The position numbers and the translations under genes were made by a program. Shown piece by piece: positions 7,812-16,458 of a DNA stretch of 64,000 bases (positions are counted from its first letter, which is position 1; each line of letters begins with the position of its first letter). The notes below the pieces were generated by a model. That model saw nothing but the letters and a program-made list of their open reading frames with translations. It made no database searches and was not told the origin of the DNA. Source of the stretch: Wenjunlia vitaminophila DSM 41686 (GTDB lineage Bacteria > Actinomycetota > Actinomycetes > Streptomycetales > Streptomycetaceae); contig NZ_KB904724.1 in the NCBI RefSeq assembly GCF_000380165.1, positions 144,324 to 208,323 of the forward strand. The letters run 5' to 3'.

Positions 7812-8699
7812 TCACCGGCGTGCCTCAGGGGCCCGGACGACCACGACCGGGCAGTGCGCGTGATGCAGCACGGCCTGGCTGACCGAGCCCAGCAGCAGGC
7901 CCGTGAACCCGCCGCGGCCCCGGGCACCGACGACGAGGAGTTCGGCGTTCCGGCTCGCCTCGATGAGCGCCTCACGGGCACCACCCCGCACCACCTCGTA
8001 CTCGACCGCGACGCCGGGGTACCTCTCCCGGCGCCCGGCCACCGCCTCGGCCAGCAGACGTTCCTCACCGTCCGCGAGCATCCCCGGCTCGTACGCATAG
8101 GGCATCGAGGGGTCCTGCGGTGGGGGCACGTCCACGTTCCACGGGGTCCACGCGTGCAGGGCGGCGATGTCAGTGCCGCGGAGGGCCGCCTCCGCGAAGG
8201 CGAACCCCACCGCGGCGTCGCCGGCCGGTGAGCCATCGACCCCCAGCACGATCCGGTTGCCGGGACCAGGCCGTTCGCGCACCACCATGACCGGACAGTG
8301 GGCGTGCGCGGCCATGTGCACGGCCGTCGATCCCAGCAGCAGCCCGGTGAAGCCCCCCAGCCCCCGGCTGCCGACCACGACCAGCTCCGCCCTGCGCGAC
8401 TGGGCCTCCAGCACCGTCAGCGGCTCACCGGTGACCACGGCCTCGGTGACCTCCACGTCCGGCGCCACCGAACGGGCACGCTCCACCGCCTCGGCCACCA
8501 TCCGATCCACCATGTTGCGCAGCCCGCCCCCGCTCGGCCCCAGCGGCGACGGGCCGAGCGGTACGTGCATGACCGGCCAGAGGAACGCGTGCACCACCCT
8601 CAGCCCACACCCGCGCAGCCGCGCCTCACGGGCCGCGAGGTCGACCGCGTCCAGACTCGACGACGAACCGTCCACACCCACCACGACCGGGAGGCTCAC
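7812..8699 (-). CDS. Universal stress protein, tandem UspA domains
   Basis: 295 residues from GTG 8699 with a GGAGG site just upstream; 8735 is a possible longer start without such a site. Two UspA domains are present, beginning VVVGVDGS and IVLGVDGS, and each ends in the nucleotide-binding pattern G-2x-G-9x-G-S (GSRGLGGFTGLLLGS and GARGRGGFTGLLLGS). ATP-binding USPs of this double form are common in actinobacteria and respond to hypoxia, starvation or redox stress. It is transcribed against the azoxy operon and is probably unrelated to it. Confidence 0.9.
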   Translation of the reverse strand: MSLPVVVGVDGSSSSLDAVDLAAREARLRGCGLRVVHAFLWPVMHVPLGPSPLGPSGGGLRNMVDRMVAEAVERARSVAPDVEVTEAVVTGEPLTVLEAQSRRAELVVVGSRGLGGFTGLLLGSTAVHMAAHAHCPVMVVRERPGPGNRIVLGVDGSPAGDAAVGFAFAEAALRGTDIAALHAWTPWNVDVPPPQDPSMPYAYEPGMLADGEERLLAEAVAGRRERYPGVAVEYEVVRGGAREALIEASRNAELLVVGARGRGGFTGLLLGSVSQAVLHHAHCPVVVVRAPEARR

Positions 8700-9073
8700 C
8701 GTGGTCCTCCGATCCCCGGGCGCGTCGCAGGCCACCGGTCACCGCTGACCAGCCCCTGGCCGGGCCCAGCGCCGGGGTGCCACCACAGGGATCCGCGCGG
8801 CCACACCGTCATCACCCGCTCAGCCTCCTCACACCAGCCCCGCGCCACCTGGCCCGCCTCACCAACCGGCCGAACGGCCAGCCCCGGGACCACCGGTTCC
8901 CTGCCGGCGCCCTGCCCCACTCTCGTACCACGGGGAAGCCGACCGGTAACTCACCGCGGAGGTGTATACGCCGCGGCGGAGAACCCGGGGTATCGGTCGA
9001 ACTGGCGAGCGCCGTGGCGGGGCGGGGTGCGGCGGCCTGGTGCGGGCCCGGCGCCCGCCCCGCACGGCCCGGG
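8700..9073. other. Intergenic region
   Basis: 374 bp between the universal stress protein gene and the response regulator, both on the minus strand. No gene is recognised. It must hold the promoter of the stress protein gene and the end of the two-component operon. An AT-richer patch near 8960-8990 is the only compositional break seen. Confidence 0.4.
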
Positions 9074-9769
9074 CTACCGGCCCGCGGCCCGCGCCCCGCG
9101 GTCACCCGGCCTGACCAGCCCGGTCTCGTACGCGAGCACCACGGCCTGGGCGCGGTCACGCAGGGCGAGCTTGGCGAAGATCCGGGCCACGTGGGACTTC
9201 ACCGTGGCCTCGCTCAGGGTCAGCTCCGCGGCGAGCTCCGCGTTCGACAGACCGCGGCCCAGGAGCGTCAGGACCTCCAGCTCTCGGGGTGTCAGGGCGG
9301 CGAGGTCACCGTGCACGGCCGGCGGGCCGGCCGCGTCCGAGGCGAAGCGCTCCACCAGCCGACGCGTGATCGACGGGGCCAGCAGGGCGTCACCCGTGTT
9401 GACCAGCCGCACGGCCGCCGCCAGGTGCTCCGAGGTGACGTCCTTCAGGAGGAACCCGCTGGCCCCGACCGCCAGCGCGGCGTACACGTAGCGGTCCAGG
9501 TCGAAGGTGGTCAGCATGAGCACCCGGCAGCCGGGGACGTGCTCCAGGACCTGGCGGGCGGCCTCGAGGCCGTCCATGTTCGGCATGCGGATGTCCATCA
9601 GCACGACGTCCGGCCGGAGTTCGCGCGCCGCCGCCACCGCCTCCCAGCCGTCGGCCGCCTCACCCACCACGTCGATGCCCCGAGCGGCAAGGATCAACCG
9701 GAAGCCCGTCCTGATCAGGGTCTGGTCGTCGGCGATGAGGACCCGGGGCGCCGGCTCGGCCCCGGTCAC
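9074..9769 (-). CDS. NarL/LuxR-family response regulator
   Basis: 231 residues. The N-terminal receiver domain has the acidic pair of IADDQ, the phosphoacceptor Asp59 in LMDIRMPN, and the TTFD and LLKD motifs. The C-terminal helix-turn-helix is of LuxR type (LTPREXEVL, then LSNAELAAELTLSEATVKSH). The start overlaps the end of the histidine kinase gene by four bases (ATGA), so the two are co-translated. Neighbouring ABC transporter genes on the opposite strand are the likely target, a common layout for efflux or envelope-stress modules. Confidence 0.92.
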   Translation of the reverse strand: MTGAEPAPRVLIADDQTLIRTGFRLILAARGIDVVGEAADGWEAVAAARELRPDVVLMDIRMPNMDGLEAARQVLEHVPGCRVLMLTTFDLDRYVYAALAVGASGFLLKDVTSEHLAAAVRLVNTGDALLAPSITRRLVERFASDAAGPPAVHGDLAALTPRELEVLTLLGRGLSNAELAAELTLSEATVKSHVARIFAKLALRDRAQAVVLAYETGLVRPGDRGARAAGR

Positions 9770-10656
9770 GGGCGGTCCAGCGGGATGCGCGCCCGGACCC
9801 GGTAGCCGCCGCCGAGGCGGCGCCGGGCGTCCAGGTCCCCGCCGTACACCGCGACCCGCTCCCGCAGCCCCAGCAGTCCACGGCCCGCGCCCTCCCGGTA
9901 CCGCGGGACGGCCCGTGCGGGCGCCGGTCGCTCCGCGACGTCGCCGGTCAGCGCGCTCCGACCGGTGCTCAGCACCTCCACGCGCAGCGCGTGGTCCGCG
10001 TACCGCACGATCACCTCGGCCCTGCCGCCATCACCGTGCTTGAGCGCGTTGGTCAGCCCCTCCTGGACGATCCGGTACGCGGTGGCGTCGATCCCCTGCG
10101 GCAGCGGGCGCGGCTCACCGGAGATCCGCACCTCCACCGGAAGGCCGGCGAACGATATTCGGTCCACGAGCTGGCCGAGCCGGTCCAGGCCGGGCTGCGG
10201 TGCCAGCGCCGCCGCGCCGCCGTCCCGGTCCGCGTCGCCGTGGGGGCCCTCGCCCGTGTCGTCGCCGTCCTGCGCCGGCGCCAACAGCCCCAGGAGGTGC
10301 CGCAGGTCGGTCATCGCGCCGCGCCCCGCGTCCTCGACCGCCCGAAGGGCCCGCGCGGCCTCGTCCGGCATCGTGTCCAGCACCTCGCGGGCCGCCCCCG
10401 CCTGGACCACCATGAGGCTGACGTTGTGGCTGACGATGTCGTGGAGCTCCCGGGCGATGCGGTCCCGCTCGGCGGCGACCGCGGCGTGCGCGGCGCTCTC
10501 CCGTTCCCGCTCCAGCAGCCAACCGCGTTCCCCCACGGCCTTCTGCCACCGGCGCCGCGTGCGCGCCAGGGCAACCGCCAGCCACCCGGCGGCCACACAC
10601 GCCACCCCAAGCGCCGCCACCAGCACGTTCGCCTCCCACTCCCACACGGCGTTCAC
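9766..10656 (-). CDS. Two-component sensor histidine kinase (HisKA_3)
   Basis: 296 residues. One N-terminal membrane segment (about 8-30) with almost no extracytoplasmic sensor domain is followed by a coiled-coil linker, the HisKA_3 dimerisation box with His72 (ARELHDIVSHN), and a HATPase domain with N-box EGLTNALKHG and G-box GRGLLGLRERV. The absence of an external sensor suggests it senses within the membrane or through the adjacent transporter. It is translationally coupled to the response regulator and divergent from the ABC transporter genes. Confidence 0.9.
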   Translation of the reverse strand: MNAVWEWEANVLVAALGVACVAAGWLAVALARTRRRWQKAVGERGWLLERERESAAHAAVAAERDRIARELHDIVSHNVSLMVVQAGAAREVLDTMPDEAARALRAVEDAGRGAMTDLRHLLGLLAPAQDGDDTGEGPHGDADRDGGAAALAPQPGLDRLGQLVDRISFAGLPVEVRISGEPRPLPQGIDATAYRIVQEGLTNALKHGDGGRAEVIVRYADHALRVEVLSTGRSALTGDVAERPAPARAVPRYREGAGRGLLGLRERVAVYGGDLDARRRLGGGYRVRARIPLDRP

Positions 10657-10786
10657 GGTCGCACATCGTCACCGGCGCCGCATCACCCTGTGGAAGCAGG
10701 GAGCTGCATCCACAGGATGAGGAGCGGGGCCCATTGCCATCCGGGGGCGGATGTGCGGGTTCCGGTCCCCGTCTAGCGTCCTGTGC
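10657..10786. promoter_or_regulatory. Divergent promoter region, sensor kinase and ABC transporter
   Basis: 130 bp separating the minus-strand kinase gene from the plus-strand ABC operon. It contains an imperfect inverted repeat around 10687-10722 (CCTGTGGA with TCCACAGG) that could be the response-regulator site. No confident -35/-10 boxes were assigned. Confidence 0.4.
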
Positions 10787-11494
10787 ATGGTCACTGAGAA
10801 CGACGGGGGAGAGGCGGTCGTCCGCCTCGCCGACGTGCGCAAGGAGTACGGCGAGACGACGGCGCTCGCCGGCGTGTCGCTGGAGGTCCGCGCCGGCGAG
10901 GCGGTCGCGGTGATGGGCCCCTCCGGCTGCGGCAAGTCCACGCTCCTCAACATGATCGCCGGTCTGGACCGTCCGACGGGCGGCACGATCACGGTGCACG
11001 GCGAGGACGTGGGGGAGCTCAGCGAGAAGGGCCTCGCCCTGTACCGGCGGCGGCGCATAGGCATGATCTTCCAGTTCTTCAACCTCATCGACGACCTGTC
11101 GGCGATCGACAACGTGGCCCTGGCCGCGCAGCTCACCGGCACCCCCGCCCGGCAGGCCCGCCGCCGTGCCCTGGAGCTCCTCGACGAACTCGGCATCGCC
11201 GACCGCCGGAACGCCTACCCGGCGGTGCTCAGCGGAGGCGAGCGGCAACGCGTCGCCGTGGCCCGGGCGCTGATGAACCGCCCCGCCCTGCTGCTGGCCG
11301 ACGAGCCGACCGGCGCCCTGGACAGCCGTGCCGGGGAACAGGTGACGGACCTGCTGCTCGACCTCAACCAGATCGGGCAGACGCTGATCCTGGTCACACA
11401 CGACGAACACCTCGCGAGGCGCTGCGCCAGCCGGCTGGTCCGGTTCGCCGACGGCCGGGTCACCGCCGAGCACACCCTGGAGCCGTCCGCGTGA
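10787..11494 (+). CDS. ABC transporter ATP-binding protein (MacB/LolD type)
   Basis: 235 residues; ATG 10787 is preferred over 10751. It has Walker A GPSGCGKST, Q-loop FQFFNL, signature LSGGERQR, Walker B LLLADEPT and the switch His in LVTHD, and is the usual length for the LolD/MacB/FtsE group that pairs with FtsX-like permeases. The end overlaps the permease start (GTGA). With the two-component system beside it, this is probably a regulated efflux or envelope-stress transporter; a self-resistance role for the nearby cluster is possible but unproven. Confidence 0.92.
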   Translation: MVTENDGGEAVVRLADVRKEYGETTALAGVSLEVRAGEAVAVMGPSGCGKSTLLNMIAGLDRPTGGTITVHGEDVGELSEKGLALYRRRRIGMIFQFFNLIDDLSAIDNVALAAQLTGTPARQARRRALELLDELGIADRRNAYPAVLSGGERQRVAVARALMNRPALLLADEPTGALDSRAGEQVTDLLLDLNQIGQTLILVTHDEHLARRCASRLVRFADGRVTAEHTLEPSA

Positions 11495-13803
11495 GGGCCG
11501 TGTGGGGGGTGGCCCGGGCGGCCATGCTGCGGCGCGGGCTCCAGACACTGGTCATCGGGCTGGTCACGCTCACCTCGACCGTGGCGATGGTGGTCGCGCT
11601 CGGCCTGGTGGACGCGGCCTCCGCCCCGTTCGACCGGGCCTTCGGCCAGCAGCGCGGGCCGCACGTCATCGCCGCGTTCGATCCCGCAGTGATCTCCGAC
11701 GCGCAACTCGCGCGCGCCGCCCGGCGACCCGGTGTCGAGGCCGCCGCCGGGCCCTTCGCGCAGGCCACGGTGGAGATACCGGAGGGCGCGCACAACTTCG
11801 GCCTGGGCGACGAGATCACGGTCGTGGGCCGCCCCGGCCCCGGAGGCCCGGTGGACCGGCTGGACCTGTGGGCCGGCCACTGGGCCACCCGACCGGGCGA
11901 GGTCGTCCTGAACCGGCAGTCCGACTGGACCGCCGACGACCTGGGCAAGCAGATCCGGCTGCCCTCGGGCCCCACCCTCACCGTCGTCGGGTTCGCCTTC
12001 GACCTGAGCCGTACGGCGGACGCCTGGGTCGCCCCCGACCAGATCACGGCCCTGCACCCCCACACCACCCAGATGCTCCTCCGCTTCACCGGCGCCTCGT
12101 CGGGGGCCGAGCTCCGCTCGGGGCTGGCCACGGTGACCGAGGGGCTTCCCGACCAGGCACTCACCGGCTCCCAGTCGTACCTCACCCTCAAGCACCAGAT
12201 CGGGAGCAGCGCGCGGGCCTACGCCCCCTACCTGCTGGCCTTCGGCATCCTCGGCGTCGTGGTGTCGGTGCTCATCGTCGCCAACGTGGTCAGCGGTGCC
12301 GTGATCTCGGGCTTCCGGCACATCGGCATCCTCAAGGCCATCGGGTTCACCCCGGGGCAGGTGGTCGTCGTCTACCTCGCGATGACCTCCGTCCCCGCGA
12401 TCCTCGGCTGTGCGCTCGGCACCGTCGTCGGCAACCTGGCGGCGCGCCCCCTCTTCCAGTTCGTGTTCACCGGGCCCGACGCCGGGGTGTTCCACGACAC
12501 CGCGGGCATACCCGCCTGGGTGAACCTCCTTGCCCTGCTCGGCATGCCGCTCGTCTGCGCCCTCGCCGCGCTCGTCCCCGCGGCGCGCGCCCACCGGCTG
12601 TCCGCGGCGCGGGCGATCAGCGCGGGCACCGCCCCCCGCGCCGGACGGGCGCTCGGCGCGCAGCGCAGGCTCGCCGGCAGCGGGCTGCCGCGGTCCATGA
12701 GCCTGGGGTTGGGCCTGCCGCTGGCCCGCCCGGGGCGCAGCGCCCTCACGCTTGCGGCCGTGGTCCTGGGGGTGACGTCCGTGACGTTCGCGACCGGCCT
12801 GGCCACCACGATGACCAGGTTCGGGGACGCGGGGCGGGACGCCTACCAGGTCACCGTCTACGCCGGCACGATCAAGCACGGCAGGGAGATCGAGCCGGTC
12901 CACGGCGACCTCGAACTCCAGTCGCTGCTGCGTTCCCTGCCCGGCGCCAGCCAGGTCACCGCCAGGGCCGACATGGAGGTCCGGATCGCCGGCTCCGGGC
13001 GCAAGGCGATGCTCGAGGGCCGTCGCGGCGACCTGCCCCGGTTGGACAGCGTCCTCACCGAGGGCCGGTGGACGCGTCGCCCCGGCGAGGTCGTGGCCGG
13101 ATCGGCCTTCCTGCGCCAGAACGGCCTGCGGGTCGGCGACCACCTCCGTCTGGAGAATGGCGACCGTCAGCGGGAGATGACCATCGTCGGTGAGTACATG
13201 GAGAGCAACGGCAGGATGGTCGTCACCGACTGGGCGACGGTGACGGCCATGTCCCCGCGCGAGAAGCCCATCGCCTACCACGTCAAGCTCCGCGAAGGAG
13301 CGGACCCGGCCGCCTACGCGCGGGCAGCGCGGGCCGCCGACGCCGGGACCAACCCGGTGCCGAGGGGCCCCAACACCACCACCCAGACCATCGTCGGCTC
13401 CGCGTCCGTGCTCACCCTGCTGCTCGCCGTGGTCGCGTCGCTCGGCGTCTTCAACACCGTCCTGCTCAACACCCGCGACCGCCGCCGCGACCTGGGCATG
13501 CTCAAGTCCATCGGCATGACGCCCCGGCAGGTCACGGTGATGATGGTGACGTCGATGGCGGTGCTCGGAGCGGCCGGCTCGTTGCTCGGCATCCCGCTGG
13601 GCATGCTGGCGTACGAGCTGGTGGTGCCGCGGATGGCCGGCGCGGTGGACATGACGCTGCCCGGGTACATGACGGACGTCTGGCAGGGCCCGGCCCTGGC
13701 CGGCCTCGCCCTGGCGGGCCTGGTGATCGGAGTCCTCGGGGCGGCGGTCCCGGCCCGGCGGGCGGCGCGGCTGACGGTCGCCCAGGTGCTGCACAACGAG
13801 TGA
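11491..13803 (+). CDS. ABC transporter permease, FtsX/MacB-like
   Basis: 770 residues from a GTG start at 11491 overlapping the ATPase stop. There are two FtsX-like repeats: an N-terminal membrane anchor, a large extracytoplasmic domain (about 40-240), three membrane helices (about 245-360), then a second anchor near 410-430, another external domain and three more helices (about 630-765). The end of each repeat carries the usual GILKAIGFTPGQV and GMLKSIGMTPRQV segments that contact the ATPase. The architecture is that of lipid or antimicrobial-peptide exporters that move cargo mechanically rather than through a channel. Confidence 0.9.
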   Translation: MRAVWGVARAAMLRRGLQTLVIGLVTLTSTVAMVVALGLVDAASAPFDRAFGQQRGPHVIAAFDPAVISDAQLARAARRPGVEAAAGPFAQATVEIPEGAHNFGLGDEITVVGRPGPGGPVDRLDLWAGHWATRPGEVVLNRQSDWTADDLGKQIRLPSGPTLTVVGFAFDLSRTADAWVAPDQITALHPHTTQMLLRFTGASSGAELRSGLATVTEGLPDQALTGSQSYLTLKHQIGSSARAYAPYLLAFGILGVVVSVLIVANVVSGAVISGFRHIGILKAIGFTPGQVVVVYLAMTSVPAILGCALGTVVGNLAARPLFQFVFTGPDAGVFHDTAGIPAWVNLLALLGMPLVCALAALVPAARAHRLSAARAISAGTAPRAGRALGAQRRLAGSGLPRSMSLGLGLPLARPGRSALTLAAVVLGVTSVTFATGLATTMTRFGDAGRDAYQVTVYAGTIKHGREIEPVHGDLELQSLLRSLPGASQVTARADMEVRIAGSGRKAMLEGRRGDLPRLDSVLTEGRWTRRPGEVVAGSAFLRQNGLRVGDHLRLENGDRQREMTIVGEYMESNGRMVVTDWATVTAMSPREKPIAYHVKLREGADPAAYARAARAADAGTNPVPRGPNTTTQTIVGSASVLTLLLAVVASLGVFNTVLLNTRDRRRDLGMLKSIGMTPRQVTVMMVTSMAVLGAAGSLLGIPLGMLAYELVVPRMAGAVDMTLPGYMTDVWQGPALAGLALAGLVIGVLGAAVPARRAARLTVAQVLHNE

Positions 13804-13854
13804 GCGGGGGGCCGGCCCCCGGCGGGCCACCGCCGCGGAGACCACGCAGCAGAA

Positions 13855-14074
13855 GGGAGCAGGGGAGATGCAGGTACAGGGAACGGGATGGTTCAAGAGC
13901 AGCCGCAGCGCTCAGAACGGTGACTGTGTCGAGGTTTCGACCAGCCAACCCGGTGTGGTCCCGGTCCGGGACTCCAAGGACCCTGCAGGGTCGGTGCTGG
14001 TCTTCACGGCTGAGGTGTGGTCCTCGTCCGTCTCCGCGGTGAAGCGGGGGGAGCTGCCCGCCTGACCGACGTCG
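13855..14074. repeat. 220-bp near-identical direct repeat, copy A (DUF397 gene)
   Basis: Covers the ribosome-binding site, the entire DUF397 gene and 9 bases beyond its stop. Aligns without gaps to 17800-18019. The longest identical block runs through the gene's centre and differences are scattered. Confidence 0.9.
13868..14065 (+). CDS. DUF397 protein (copy A)
   Basis: 65 residues, ATG preceded by GGAGCAGGGGAG. Carries the DUF397 hallmark WFKSSRS near the N-terminus, CVEV, and VRDSKDP. DUF397 proteins are abundant in Streptomyces and usually sit beside XRE regulators, as here; they are thought to act with them like antitoxin or signalling partners, though the mechanism is not settled. It is about 85% identical to the copy at 17813-18010. 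The XRE/ATPase/methyltransferase genes between the two copies run on the opposite strand. Confidence 0.9.
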   Translation: MQVQGTGWFKSSRSAQNGDCVEVSTSQPGVVPVRDSKDPAGSVLVFTAEVWSSSVSAVKRGELPA

Positions 14075-14108
14075 GGGCCTGCCCGGGCAGCATGGCCCGG
14101 GCAGGCCC
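14075..14108. terminator. Strong hairpin between convergent genes
   Basis: A 14-bp perfect stem, GGGCCTGCCCGGGC (14075-14088) with its complement (14095-14108), around a 6-nt loop. No T-run follows, as is common in Streptomyces. It lies just past the DUF397 stop and can also serve the minus-strand ATP-binding gene. Confidence 0.7.
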
Positions 14109-14175
14109 TGGTGCTTCGCTGGGCTACCGGAAGAGTGGGCGGCGCTGGGCGTCCCGCTACCGAGCCGGTCGTTAC

Positions 14176-14685
14176 TCAACGTGGACGTCCGGCGCATCCG
14201 CCGGTGGGCTGTGCCCACGGTTCGCGCTGGTTCTCCTCGGTGACCAGTTCGGCCCACACCCGTTTGCCCCGGCGAAGGAGGTCGGTGCCCGCGTCCGCGG
14301 CAAGGCTGGCGACGACGAGGAGTCCCCGCCCGTGCTCGTCCTCGTCGGACGGGGTTCCGGGCGTGGGTACCTGGCTGCTGGTGTCGGTGACCGCGATACG
14401 CACCCGACCCGGAGCGGGGCGGCTGACGGTGACGCGGATGCTGGGGCAGGCGGTGTGTTCCACCGCGTTTGCCACGAGTTCCGAGACGATCAGGTTGCCT
14501 GCGTCCTCCAGCTCGCTCAGTCCCCATGCGCTGAGGGCGGCCACGGTCAGGCGACGGCCGCGGGACGCGCTCTCCGGCCTCCGGGGAAGGGTCTCGGTGT
14601 AGACGGGCGGGCTGATGGCCGCTGCCCGGGAGACCGTGATGGCCGTCGTGCCCGCCGTCGGGGTGGGTGCGCCCAGCCCGCTCAC
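14176..14685 (-). CDS. RsbW-like ATP-binding protein (anti-sigma-factor-type HATPase)
   Basis: 169 residues. Contains the N-box LIVSELVANAVEHT, then RIAVTDTS and the G-box DEHGRGLLVV, the pattern of HATPase_c domains of the RsbW/SpoIIAB-like class without a histidine phosphoacceptor. Such proteins are numerous in streptomycetes and typically bind or phosphorylate partner regulators. It starts inside the stop of a small upstream gene (ATGA overlap) and lies downstream of the XRE regulator region on the same strand, a common regulator trio with DUF397. Confidence 0.85.
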   Translation of the reverse strand: MSGLGAPTPTAGTTAITVSRAAAISPPVYTETLPRRPESASRGRRLTVAALSAWGLSELEDAGNLIVSELVANAVEHTACPSIRVTVSRPAPGRVRIAVTDTSSQVPTPGTPSDEDEHGRGLLVVASLAADAGTDLLRRGKRVWAELVTEENQREPWAQPTGGCAGRPR

Positions 14686-14861
14686 AGCGCACGCTCCGGG
14701 CGTGCGTCCCGGGCCTCGGCTGAGAGCCGATCCAGTGGCTTCTCCGGCTTGCTCACACTGGCGGTGGGCGCGTGCGACACCAGGGGCCTACTGGCGAAAC
14801 CCGCCGCCGCCTCGGCGAGATGGCAGTGGCGGAGGGCGTCCTGGGCGGTTCTGCGGGTCAT
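14682..14861 (-). CDS. Small hypothetical protein coupled to the RsbW-like gene
   Basis: 59 residues from the ATG at 14861, preceded by GAAGGAACC; a longer start at 14906 lacks such a site. The sequence begins TRRTAQDALRHCHLAEAA and is otherwise unremarkable; no family is recognised. Its stop overlaps the start of the ATP-binding gene, so the two are translated together. Confidence 0.5.
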   Translation of the reverse strand: MTRRTAQDALRHCHLAEAAAGFASRPLVSHAPTASVSKPEKPLDRLSAEARDARPERAL

Positions 14862-15018
14862 GATGGTTCCTTCCTCACGGTTGCTCAATCGTGAGGAAGA
14901 ACGCACAGACAGTGAATGAGCGGCCCGTGGGACTCCCGGAACCCGGCGGGGTGGACTCCCACAGAAGGTCAGAGCAGGCCGGACTGAGACCTCTGGCTCC
15001 CATGCGACGTGGGAGACG

Positions 15019-16221
15019 TCAGCGCATGGACACCGACACCCCCAGGATGCGCGACAGTTTCCGGACCCGAGCCGTGGAAGCGTCGCCCACCCGCTGCACG
15101 ATCACGCCGGGGAGAGCCTGGTGTCTGGCCCACTCCGGTGCCGTGGTGCAGACGTCCAGCAGCGTGTCCAGACTGGCGTCCCACATCCTCGCGTCGCACT
15201 GCGCCAACGCGACATTGAGTTGGTGCCGGTACCGTGCCGCCTTCGGCAGGCCGGACAGGTCACGCAGCCCGTCAATCAGGCGCAGTGCCTTGCCGGTCTC
15301 GCCCAGCGCCAGGTTGATGCCCACGGCCTCGGCGGTCGCCGTGGCAGGACCGAACACCGCCCCGTGACAGTGCTGATCGCGACCCATCCGTGCCCCGGCT
15401 GCCTGGGCCTGCGACATGAAGTCACCCGACCGTACGGAATCGCCTCGGCGGGACGCGGCCACCGCCGCGGACACCATCAGGTTGCCGTACACGGTGAGCT
15501 GGTCGGCGTGGTTGTCCGAGTAGCGCGGCTCCACCGAGAGCGCGGCCTTCTCGGCGATGCGTTCCGCCTGTTCCAGTCGGGCGTCCCTCAGGTACACCCA
15601 GGACCGGGCCGAGTCGACCCGGGCGACACGCAGCGGGTCCTCCGCCAGTTCGGCGGCCGCCCGTGCGTGCCCCACGGCCGCGTACGCCAGGTCCCGGGCG
15701 CCCAGCAGGTTGGCCACGCAGCCGGCAATCTGGTAAGCGTCCGAGAGCACGCCGCGAACCACACCTCGGGGATCACTTGGCGACTGCCGCAGAGTGGCCG
15801 CGGCGGCCTGGGTGAGTCGCGGTAGGAGGCTGCCCAACTCCACGTACAGTCCCGCCCAGTACAGCGACCACGACCGCTCGGCGATGCGGCGCAGCTCATC
15901 ACCGTCAGCAGGGAGCGAGTCCGCGTGCAGGAGGCCGGAAGCCGTGTCGTGGACCGCGGACGCGATGCGTCGCAGGGACGTGCGTTCGTCCTGGCCCATG
16001 GAACGCCGTGGAGCCTGTTGGCCGAGGATCACGGACACGTCCGTGCCCAGTCCGTCGGCCAGACACATGAGAGTGGGCAGAGAAACCGTGCCGCCCTGCT
16101 CGGCCTTCTGCACCGTCTTGACGGAGAGGCCGGTTCTTTCGGCCAGTTGGGCCTGTGTCAGGTCCTTGCCCCGGAGGATCTTCAGCCGTTCACCGGTGGT
16201 GTAGTCGGACCACTGCGCCAC
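15019..16221 (-). CDS. XRE-family transcriptional regulator with TPR-like C-terminal domain
   Basis: 400 residues using the GTG at 16221, with a GAGGTG site 8 nt upstream; the frame continues further upstream, but that sequence does not look coding. N-terminal helix-turn-helix (LTQAQLAERTGLSVKTVQKAE), then about 300 residues of helical repeats of the kind found in Streptomyces XRE/TPR regulators that pair with DUF397 and RsbW-like proteins. The C-terminal part may sense a peptide or small-molecule signal. A hairpin at 16297-16327 isolates it from the methyltransferase gene upstream. Confidence 0.85.
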   Translation of the reverse strand: MAQWSDYTTGERLKILRGKDLTQAQLAERTGLSVKTVQKAEQGGTVSLPTLMCLADGLGTDVSVILGQQAPRRSMGQDERTSLRRIASAVHDTASGLLHADSLPADGDELRRIAERSWSLYWAGLYVELGSLLPRLTQAAAATLRQSPSDPRGVVRGVLSDAYQIAGCVANLLGARDLAYAAVGHARAAAELAEDPLRVARVDSARSWVYLRDARLEQAERIAEKAALSVEPRYSDNHADQLTVYGNLMVSAAVAASRRGDSVRSGDFMSQAQAAGARMGRDQHCHGAVFGPATATAEAVGINLALGETGKALRLIDGLRDLSGLPKAARYRHQLNVALAQCDARMWDASLDTLLDVCTTAPEWARHQALPGVIVQRVGDASTARVRKLSRILGVSVSMR

Positions 16222-16296
16222 GTTCGGAACACCTCGATTCCCGTACAGCCGCCTACGGGAACGGTACCCGCGTGCCACCCAACGGCGATGACAAAC

Positions 16297-16327
16297 GGCC
16301 CGCCCGAGCACACTGCCCGGGCGGGCC
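16297..16327. terminator. Hairpin terminator downstream of methyltransferase gene
   Basis: Stem GGCCCGCCCG (16297-16306) pairs with CGGGCGGGCC (16318-16327) around an 11-nt loop. Positioned between the minus-strand methyltransferase and XRE genes, so it most likely ends the former's transcript. Confidence 0.6.
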
Positions 16328-16458
16328 TCGGTGCGCCTCGCCAGGTGTTCCGCCGCGGGGCCGGCCATCACTCGAAGTGGTGGATCGGGTTCGCGCGGTC
16401 AAGAGCACCGCGCGAACCCGGTGCCGATGTGCCCCCGGCGCTGGCCCGCCCGTGCTCG